From positions 1,910,212-1,974,211 of the forward strand of contig NC_079374.1 in the NCBI RefSeq assembly GCF_021018895.1: a stretch of DNA of 64,000 nt, in the 5' to 3' direction. The DNA comes from Seriola aureovittata (taxonomy: Eukaryota; Chordata; Actinopteri; Carangiformes; Carangidae). A program made the translations under genes and the position numbers. Below are positions 42,330 to 64,000 of this stretch, piece after piece. The notes below the pieces were generated by a model. That model made no database searches. It was not told the origin of the DNA and was given only the letters and a program-made list of their open reading frames with translations. The first letter of the stretch is position 1; every line of letters starts with the position of its first letter.

Positions 42330-45226
42330 GATACTTTTGCATTCAAACATTTTATTTTGGTAAAATCATACAATTGCACAGCTGAGTATTTCCCATGCAG
42401 TGCAGGAGCCTATAAGCTATTACAGAAAGCAAAGTCTACATCTAAAGAGCTCTAGGGTTCTCAAGAGAACGTGGAACAAGTCTCGGGCGCTGCCTACAAC
42501 GACGCGCACAGCACGGACTTCCTGTTCATCATTAAAAACAGCTCCGACAGCTGCTCTGGAAGCGAATGCTGCAGACCTGCTCCACATTCGAGGAGAACTC
42601 CAGAGGCGTCATATATGCAAATACAACAATGAGAATAAACCACATGTTTGTTTCTTTAAGGATTGCCATGTGCCAGACATTCACTGGAGAAAAATAATTA
42701 TCAGGTCAAATTAGAGTAAAGAATCAATAATGCACACAATTGGAGAATCTGAACACTTCTGCACCGATATGCTTAGGAAATTTATTTGCTCTTTTGACAG
42801 CTATATTCCAAACCTTGGCATGTTTTTTCAATTCCATTTCAAATTTTGATGACCAATTGGTATAATCTGATAGAGATGACTGGCCCTGAGAAGGCCCCGA
42901 AACAGCTGTGGATATTATTTACTGAGTCCAATGTATCTTAAACATTAAAAAGCTCACGCTACCCCGAAATATATAAATTTCACGCATACAGGTGACATTC
43001 AACATTCAAGTGCCAGTGTTTTTTGTACTGTCTTTTGGTCAAGTTTCTGAAACTTTCAAAGAATCACTTTGAGGCTTACAAAAATAAATATTTGTCAAAA
43101 ATGCTTAATAAATTACACAAAACTAGCAGCAAAAGTAGAATCTAGAAATCTGTGCAAATGGCTAAATTCCCCCAACTGCTAAATCCCCTGGTCCCAAATA
43201 AATCCTGGTTTAAACGTTGAGAACCCTTCCCCTTTGTAAACAAGCTGCGTTTTTCACAATCTCCTCACACACAATATTTGGAAGCTTAAGGACACATAGT
43301 CAAGACATCTATATAAAACTCTAGATGTGCAATAAAAGAACTTTTGTAAAACTTGATGGGCACGACATACAAGGGCCTACACACCTAAATCAAGTAGCAC
43401 CATTCAATCTCAAGTTCTCAACACTGTCAGTGCATCCGCTTTTAGTTCAATTTCTTAAAAAAAGGTTTCAAGGCACAACACACCCGATGAGAAAATTGGG
43501 AGCATTTAAGAGGTGAAACGCCCCTATCTCTCCTCCTCTCGATGGCTGCTCCTCTCTGAGAGGAAAAGCCTGCGCTGGCTTCACGAAGCCACCGATTTTT
43601 TTTATTTTTTATTATACATGTCTGAGCAGATGAACTCCCAGAGGGCCTGACAGTACTTTAATGTTCCAGAAAGGAAGTGGACACTCCCCGTCTTTGGCCA
43701 CCTCCACAGTTACACTACGCAGCAATGGAAACCAAAGCCACCGACGATGGCGGTGCACTGAAAACCGCACCCCCCCCCACCCCACCCCCCGCGCCTACCC
43801 CCTTTGTTCCCCCCTAACCCCAGTGGTCGGAGTGCTGCTCCACCCCCCCTGCTCCGTCCCCTCGCTGTTTTAAATTGATAAACCTCAGTGATCATTCAAA
43901 TGCCTGTCTCTTAAAGATGAACCATGCCTCCAACGCAGCTTGAAAAGAGAAAACGTTTGTAATTAAGTTAAGCCTGCGACTCAGTTCACGTGTCCTTTCT
44001 CCTTGACCAAAAAACAAAACACTTGCAAGCGTAGAATACCATCTGGGCCTCGTGGTTGCCGGTCGATTCAGTAAACACTAACACCCACGCTATGCCCTCC
44101 CGATGCTGTGGTCCTTTATGCAGCCATTTTGAACTTCACTTTCAAGATGGCAGGCATTTTTTGTTTTGATACATATTTGTAGAGAAACAATTAAAAAAAA
44201 AAAAAAAAAAAAAATTTCAATTTTGCACACACCTGCACCAAAAATGTCTCAAGTAAAAATAAACAAAAAACACCGCCCACTTAATGTAGCTAGCACTTGG
44301 TAACATACTAGCTGCCATAACACTGTCAAGTCAATTGAAAAATGTGGAGTAACAAGATCCAGCATTGATTATTCTTGCTTATACCTCAGCGATCGTTGGC
44401 ACTGAGCTTAATGACTTCTGTGTTTCTTAAGATTACAATAGGAATGGCTATTTTAAAGACTACCATATCCATAAAAAGGAGCCTGTCCAGGATAGAGTGA
44501 GCAAAAACAGAAAGAAAACAAATGTAACTTTGTCCCTCGGGACCGTGCGGTTGCTTCACAGAGTGGCCCAGTTTGTATTAGATGTAGTAATGGCTCCATT
44601 AGCTGTTTGACTATAGAAAAGGCTACATGATGTTCCTGCGATAAATTTGAAGTTCAAATGGAATCATGACTCCGAGAGCCACAATATCCCAGTGTTTGCC
44701 AAGGTTTGATTAAGTCCAAGCTTATTTTACCTTTCTAATATATATATATTTTTTTTTTTTTTCACCAAACAAAATAACTGTAAAAACAAATTTAGAGCTC
44801 TTGGCCATGTTCATCTGGTGAAATGAAAACATAGATTTCCTGTTTAAATTCAAAAGGCACAGTACATTAACATACAAATGATCCTCAGGTTATTCAATTG
44901 GTTTTTTTTTTTTCCTTCCACAAAAAGAACAAAAATACTTTTAACGATGAAAAGTCCGAGGTTGCTATCGGACAACGCATGTCAGCATCCATGCTCACTC
45001 TGAGGTGTGCGAATCTCTGCGGTCTCCGGTGCGTTGCACGTGCTGGTGACTTTCCTTTTGCGTCGTGCTGCACTTCCTTTTTGAGAGAAGCGAATGGCAG
45101 AGAACCAGGGTTGGTAATGTACTGTGTGTCAGTGAAGCTACACAGGGAGGGTTGTTATGGTCTGGCTTAAGTTAACATGTGGTTTCCATTGGGTCGGGTT
45201 GGCATGGCAACCTACTCCTTAAGCGA
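42330..45226 (-). other. ddx3x: ddx3x 3'UTR (approximate end)
   Basis: About 2.9 kb of non-repetitive sequence follows the TAG, similar in size to the long vertebrate DDX3X 3'UTR. Minus-strand AATAAA signals lie at 42351-42356 and 42781-42786. The tract may extend to about 42140, where only weaker variants are seen. It includes a G-rich stretch in the transcript strand (43769-43823), an A-run on the plus strand (44191-44215) and T-runs. No open frame resembles a gene. Confidence 0.55.
43769..43823 (-). other. G-rich tract in ddx3x 3'UTR, potential RNA G-quadruplex
   Basis: In the transcript sense the segment contains, in order, runs of four, six, five, six, four and nine G with short gaps. 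That exceeds the four-run rule for quadruplex formation many times over. Confidence 0.7.
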
Positions 45227-58737
<13,511 letters not shown>

Positions 58738-59160
58738 AACTAAAGAGAGTAGTGGGGGATTATTTCTGAAGAGAAAGGATTTTCTTTGTTAGCACGACCG
58801 GCTATCCTGTACGTTAACTTAGCTTTCCTTTTTCTGTATAAATTTACGACCTTGAGCCAACGGTTACTTATAAAGTTAGACGATTACGTTTACTTTAAAT
58901 AAATAAAACTACGTTGTTTGTTATAAATATAAATGCCGTTCAAGTTTCCAAATGAAATGATGGCTGTGGCGCTGTTGAACAGATACCCCCTCCCGGCAGG
59001 CTTGACCGTGGTGGAATGAGACACCGAGCGCTCAGGTAGCGCGAGATATCGTCTCTGTAACCTCAGGCCAGCGGGTTGTTGGACGAAATATCGCGATGTT
59101 TCTACACGCCTCGGATTGGTTTCGCCGTCAGCGGCATAAGCAGACACATGAAACCGTTCA
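58738..59160 (-). promoter_or_regulatory. ddx3x: probable ddx3x 5'UTR and promoter region
   Basis: This is sequence directly upstream of the start codon. It includes a possible 5'UTR splice acceptor (TTTCTCTTCAG at about 58771-58781, read on the minus strand). A CpG-containing segment at 58975-59125 has GCGAGATATCG and AAATATCGCG motifs. No TATA box was recognised, as expected for a housekeeping gene. The transcription start cannot be placed. Confidence 0.4.
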
Positions 59161-59254
59161 TTAAGGTTGTGTCATTACCGTAATGCATAACTGTGTCTTT
59201 AAAAGACCAGGAAGCGAAACTTAGATATTTTTATGGTTCTAAGGAAAACAAACA

Positions 59255-59640
59255 AACACACAAATAAAGAGGCAAAACAAGCGCAAAGAAACACAAAAGA
59301 CCTGCAAAAGAGATGCAAAATGACACTAAAGTGATGCAAACTTACCACAAATCGACTATAAAGACAAGCAAAACAACTACAAAATGCAAAACGACATCAA
59401 AGAGATGAAAAATTACTACAAACTGACAACATATAGATTGAAAATTACCACAAAGAGTCACAAACCAGCTACAAGGAGACACAAAATGACCACAGAGAGA
59501 TGCAGAAGGTAAAATAAAAAGATGCAAAATAAAAATATGCACAATCACTACTATAAGAGGTAAAGTGACCCCATAAAGACACAAAAAGACGACTAAAGCA
59601 GAACTCCATAAAGATATGTAATGCAAAATGACAACAAAGT
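59255..59640 (-). repeat. GTCTCTCTGTGGTCATTTTG-type minisatellite, copy 3
   Basis: Units on the plus strand read AAAATGAC(C/A)AC, AAAGAGATG(C/A)AAAA and ACTACAAA, in tandem of about 20-30 bp. These are the reverse complement of the family at 36930 and 38075. Confidence 0.65.
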
Positions 59641-60349
59641 GATATCAACAACCAAAAGTTTGGGTATTTTGCTTTTATATAGGAGCCATAGTGGGAGTTT
59701 TATAGAACATGTGTCCGGGCTTTCACTGTCTCATACTCTGTCCACGACAAAGATGCAGATCAGAGAGGCCTATATGTTGTGTATATATATATATATACAC
59801 TATTCTATATATATTGTATATATACTGTATATTTACAAAAAGGTTTCCCCAAGTTGCTCAAAATGGGACATGTGACATCTGGAGTGGCTGGCCATCATAT
59901 GGTTTCAAATGTCTTTCTAAGGTCAGGAGGGTCAAGCATAAGCTCAGCCAAAGCCTTCCCCCACCCCCCTCCTCTTCCACTCACCCCCCTCCTCTCTCTC
60001 TCTGTCTTTTCTCTAGCAGTGCGCCTTCTGTTCAGAGTACAGTCCAGCCTGTGAGGCCTGCTCTCGTCATTTATCCCCTGCTGTACGCTGCAGCAGGAGA
60101 GTGAGGGCTGAGGGGACCATATGTTGCTGGGATAAGGTACACCAGAGGTAATTGGTTACTAGGAGAAAGGTCAGCTGGTGAGAGATTTCTGAAATGACTT
60201 ACGATGAGTGAGACTGAGGCCTAGAAATCCCCCCTTTAACTCTGCCTCTAAGACATCCCTCCTCACGTAAACTTAATTGTGGCCTCCAAGTACATGTTTA
60301 CAAGCCCTGCTGCACTTTGATACATGCTTCTACTAAAACCAGTCATTAT

Positions 60350-60520
60350 TTATACTGAAGTACAAGTATAAGGTACTTGTACTTTAGTATTTCCATTTTC
60401 TGCTACTTTATACTTCCAATCCACTACATTTCAGAGGGAAATAATATACTTTTTACTCCGCTACATTAATTTTATAACTTTAGTTACTTTGCAGATTCAG
60501 ATTAACAACATTCATTATTA
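60350..60520. repeat. TACTTAAGTAAAAGTA-type repeat, opposite orientation
   Basis: Contains TACTTGTACTTTAGTATTTC, then CATTTTCTGCTACTTTATAC, CCACTACATTTCAGAGGGA and CTTTAGTTACTTTGCAGATT. Confidence 0.65.
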
Positions 60521-61644
60521 CAAGAAATGACTTTATTTATCACAGCTGGTTATAAAGTAGTTACAATTAGTCCCACCTTTACAAGCTGCAACATTAAAGT
60601 GAGGCACACATGAATGTACTAGTAATTAATGATAATCAATACATCAGTGTGAAATAAATACTTTAAGTATATATTGATGCTAATACTGTTGTACTTTTAC
60701 ACTCTGGTATTGCTACGTGTGTGTACTGTATTTTTATATATATGTATGTGTGGGTTTTATTCACGCCTAAAGTACATGCATCATGCATCAGCTCGATTTC
60801 TCATCAACCATTAGTCATCCAGTGTATTTCCATACGGACATCACAATCGACAGGCTGCACCTCACTGCTCCAAATATGTTGCTTAACTTGTTACCAAACT
60901 GACAGAGCAAATGTTAGGTGGAGACTAATTACATAAACCTGTGATGTTCATTATGTAATGTGTTTAGACTGAATATAATTTTACCTTTCTGTAGCTTCTG
61001 CTTTTTTTTCTCTAAAACACTTGAACTCTAGATTTTTACTTGTTAATCACATTTCAAATATTCCCAACACTAAATGTTTTAACAGACTTTTTAACGTGTG
61101 CTCCACAGTCTCGACGTTTGGACTCGTGGCTCCATCTGCTGGACAATATCATATTTCACACTTTGAGTTCAAACAGCTGATCTACAGTAGGCGTACTTTT
61201 GATCTGAGTCAGTTTCTAACAGGTTTTGTGCTGCTTAGTTTCAATAACAGGAAATCTGGCTACAGCATACAATGATAACAACAGTACTCTCACAATTTGA
61301 GTAAACAGTTTGTGTATTTCCTGTTTAAACATTAAGACATGGAAGTTTGGTGTGGAACTGGTCTGCACAGAGCCCTGACCTTTCCATCTCCACATGAGAT
61401 CACACACACTGAGAGCCTGACCTCATCGTCTACATCAGTGTTGGACCTCACTGATGCTGTTGTGTCTGAACAGGAAATCCCTGCAGCTGGTTCAACATGT
61501 CGTTGAAAAGACTGAAACCAGAAGAGTGGAGGTTCGTTAGAGCAGCGCGAGTGGCCACAGACTTTTGGCCATGTCATGTGACAGTGCCACCGTGTGGCTG
61601 CTGAGAGAACATCACCCCTGAATGAAACTTCAGCTTTACTGAAT

Positions 61645-61862
61645 TCAAACCATTGACAACTTTATTGAAACAGAGACAGTAAAAAAAATACAGATTATAA
61701 AAGAGAGAGAGAAAGAAAGAAAGATTCTTCACCTCAGCGCACACACTCACTCACACACACACTCATCCACACAATCACATACACAGTGTAGTGAATCAGT
61801 TTATCCATCGGTTCTCCTCTCTCGTCCGGGGCTGCAGGTATCCCATGATGCACTGTGTGATG
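61645..61862 (-). other. nup35: nup35 3'UTR
   Basis: About 200 nt from the stop to a minus-strand AATAAA (plus TTTATT at 61661-61666). It includes CA-rich and GA-rich short runs (61706-61790). Confidence 0.65.
61661..61666 (-). terminator. nup35: nup35 polyadenylation signal AATAAA
   Basis: A canonical hexamer about 200 nt after the nup35 stop codon. Cleavage is expected 10-30 nt further on, near 61640. Confidence 0.65.
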
Positions 61863-63548
61863 TCACCAACCAAACATGTACTCCATCGCTTTGGAAACAA
61901 AGCTGTCATCCTTCCTGGGCGTCTGTCTGTCTGCTACCACCTGAAGACGGACACACGGGTTTATTTCTAAGGTCGACCAGCAGCTGTTTTTGTTGAACCC
62001 AAAGCTAATGCAGATTTTCAAGTAGAGCCAGAGTGAGGTCAGAGGTCAGAGGTCACCTGGTAGTCGTTGCTGGAGCTCCTGTAGGCGGCGCTGAGCGGTC
62101 TGATGGCCGAGCGAGGAGTGGAGGGGAGGGCGGAGGAGGAGAAGGAGGAGGCGAGGGGAGAGGAGACGGCTTCACTGCTGTCCATCACGCTCTGAAAGAG
62201 AGAGAGAGAGAGAGAACGTCACTGCTGCTCGGTTCAGGCTCCAGTGTCACATGATGTGAAGAACCAATCAGATGGCAGAGAAGCGGACAGACACACAGGT
62301 AGATAAAAACAGGTACTGACCTTGTCTATACACGGCTTCACTCCCACCATGATGGCGTCCCCAAACACTTTCCCATCCTTAGACAGAGCTTTCCTGGCCT
62401 GAAGCCTGGACTGATACTGAAGGTGCATCCAGTTACCAGGCGACGCCATCTGTCAATACATCATCAATACATCTATCAATACACCTGTACAATCTGAGCT
62501 GTGTGTGCTGAGCTTGTGGACACCGATTCAGACACATAAACTCTGATCTCAGTCCAACACTTCCTCCTCACTGGGATCATTCTTATCGAAGTTATGAGGC
62601 TGTAAATGTTAAACATTAACTTTTTAATTCTTAATGGAGACGTTCAAAAAAACGCCATCATCCTGTTTTTGTCTCACCATGTGTTTGAGGATGTTCCCGT
62701 ACTGAGCGAACTGCAGCAGGATGTATGAGGCCGAAGCTGGAGGGAAACTAACACACACACACACACGCACACAAACACACACAAGATGAATATTACATTC
62801 ACACTATCTTCAACAGTAGGTCAGTATTATTGACTTTGTTTAGAAATGAAAATACCCAAACACAGTGACCCAGGTCTGGTCCAGCTGATCGTCAGATGAC
62901 AAAGACTCTCCCTGACTGTAGAAGGGATCCACCTGAGCTGGAGACAGACACACCTGCTGCACACCTGGATACAGAGACAGGTAGGATGAGAGATTAGAAC
63001 ATTATAGCCGGCATAAAAGTTGACTTTATGATACAACAGCGGTATTGGATTGCATTAAATTGAACAGCTGTACCTAATAAAGTGATCACTGAATGCGTTT
63101 ACAATAAGGCAGCAAAAAAATACAAGTGAGACATTCTTAGTATTCCCTGTATATTGATTAGAGCTTGACCGATATATTGGCAGGTTGACAATTTGGCTGA
63201 TGTTAGCGTACTGTATGTATCTGTGTATTTGTTAATATTAGCAATTCTTTAAAAACAAATCTAAAGGTTTATGTCAAAAAACAGGAACATCTGCTGATAT
63301 ACAGTATTTTTCTTTTTTAAACTCTCAAATCCCTGTGTTGCTAAAGAGTCACTGCCCCTCCCTCCTCCTGGAAAGAGACAAACACAGGCTGTTGATACAA
63401 TATTGGAAGAAAACAACTGTCTGGCAGGAGTATCGGTGTCAGTACTAATATCAGTGATACAACAGCTAGCAGCACCAGTAGTAATAGTATCAGAATGTAC
63501 CTGTTCCTGGAGTTGCAGCCTGACGTGCAGACAGAGGAGACTGCATAA
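61863..63548 (-). CDS. nup35: nup35 (Nup53), 3' coding exons, partial gene
   Basis: Nup35/Nup53 is a nucleoporin of the pore scaffold that binds Nup93, Nup155 and NDC1 and touches the membrane. Minus-strand exons: 63548-63501, 62964-62856, 62747-62678, 62449-62321, 62191-62057 and 61940-61863 (TGA at 61865-61863), all in phase. The peptide reads VMQSPLS then [62 protein letters not shown], a Ser-rich linker, then DRQTPRKDD and KAMEYMFGW at the end. The middle is the Nup35-type RRM, a dimerising fold that lost RNA binding. The final amphipathic segment is the membrane-binding tail. The acceptor of exon 62964 is one of two nearby AGs. The N-terminal exons are beyond the right edge. Confidence 0.95.
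62965..63500 (-). other. nup35: nup35 intron
   Basis: A 0.5-kb intron between the exon ending TPGTG and the exon starting with SPAQVDPF upstream residues. AT-rich, no exon seen. Confidence 0.65.
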
Positions 63549-63615
63549 CTGGAAAGGACTGAAGAGAAAGAAAGAAAGAGAAAAAGAAAGAAAGGAAGAA
63601 AGAAAGAAAGAAAGG

Positions 63616-63669
<54 letters not shown>

Positions 63670-64000
63670 CTCGTTCATTCTCTGTCCTAATTGGTTCTTT
63701 TTAAACTATTATTAAGTATGCTTGTTGAAGAAGTGCTCTGCTGTGCAAAAGGATGATCAAGTAATAAGCATATTAACATTCGTTCTATTCCTTTACTCAT
63801 TAAAGGTGAGTCATATATATGGTACACAGTACAAATGGTATATTCATGATAACAAAATCAGTTGGTATTTTGGTGATTCAGTGCTACGCTGTACAAATGT
63901 AAACTTTGTCCATTCGTTCAAAATCCAATAATTCAATAAAAAGATCTTTGTGAGAAAAAAAACCTCCTAAGCAGTTTCCTCTCTCCACCTACTTTACAAT
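63549..64000 (-). other. nup35: nup35 intron reaching the window edge, with GA-rich tract
   Basis: Contains a purine tract of GAAA, GGAA and GA units at 63558-63671. Read on the minus strand it is a polypyrimidine stretch just upstream of the exon 63548 acceptor. Nothing else was recognised. Confidence 0.65.

Larger units (their letters stand above)
59161..61644. other. intergenic DNA between ddx3x and nup35
   Basis: No gene was recognised. Content: a minisatellite on the minus strand (59255-59640), a TA-rich stretch (59778-59835), a TACTTAAGTAAAAGTA-type repeat (60350-60520) and short conserved-looking repeat fragments such as CTCCATCTGCTGGACAA near 61130. Confidence 0.55.

Noticed and set aside
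63403..63690. 95-residue frame rich in KERKE
   Set aside because: Translation of the GAAA/GA purine repeat.

Overview
The window is nuclear DNA from a bony fish, probably a percomorph teleost. Genes are split by introns with GT/AG borders. They are separated by CA/GT microsatellites, by degenerate dispersed repeats of types I associate with teleost genomes, and by a very large AT-rich tandem array. Four genes can be read exon by exon from their protein similarity; all other long open frames appear to be chance frames or repeat translations.

Layout from left to right. (1) 1-5.4 kb, plus strand: the last five coding exons of cask, a MAGUK scaffold, covering the guanylate-kinase-like domain and the terminal PVSWVY, followed by its 3'UTR. 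A well-formed 27-nt candidate microexon sits in its last intron. (2) 5.4-6.8 kb: degenerate repeats. (3) About 6.8-27.0 kb: an array of roughly 20 kb, built from several hundred units of about 26 nt plus poly(A) extensions, with clear higher-order structure (periods near 159, 437, 651, 1903, 2530 and 3470 bp). It fills the space between the converging 3' ends of cask and nyx. (4) 27-29.9 kb: dispersed repeats. (5) 29.9-35 kb, minus strand: nyx (nyctalopin), the leucine-rich-repeat protein of retinal ON bipolar synapses, in three visible coding exons; the short exon that should hold the start codon was not found. (6) 35-42 kb: repeat-rich intergenic or nyx 5' DNA, with a deleted hAT/ZBED transposon, a 15-bp perfect hairpin, minisatellites and a locally amplified repeat. 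(7) 42.3-59.1 kb, minus strand: a complete ddx3x/PL10 DEAD-box helicase gene, 18 constitutive coding exons (700 codons) plus an in-frame 51-nt candidate cassette exon, with a long 3'UTR that can form a G-quadruplex. (8) 59.1-61.6 kb: repeats. (9) 61.65 kb to the right edge, minus strand: the 3' half of nup35 (nuclear pore protein Nup35/Nup53), with its polyadenylation signal.

The order and orientation cask (+), nyx (-), ddx3x (-) mirrors human Xp11.4 (DDX3X, NYX, CASK), so this is an old conserved block. nup35 stands where mammals have USP9X, which marks a rearrangement edge. The genes do not form one pathway: cask and nyx act at synapses, ddx3x in mRNA translation and RNA remodelling, and nup35 in the nuclear pore.

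The items most worth a second look are the nested structure of the satellite array, the candidate cask microexon with a TGC-rich upstream intron (the hallmark of SRRM4-type neural microexons), the ddx3x cassette exon between the two helicase lobes, and the (GT)n tracts that serve as 3' splice-site tracts in cask. All calls rest on reading the sequence and on remembered family features; no database search was run.
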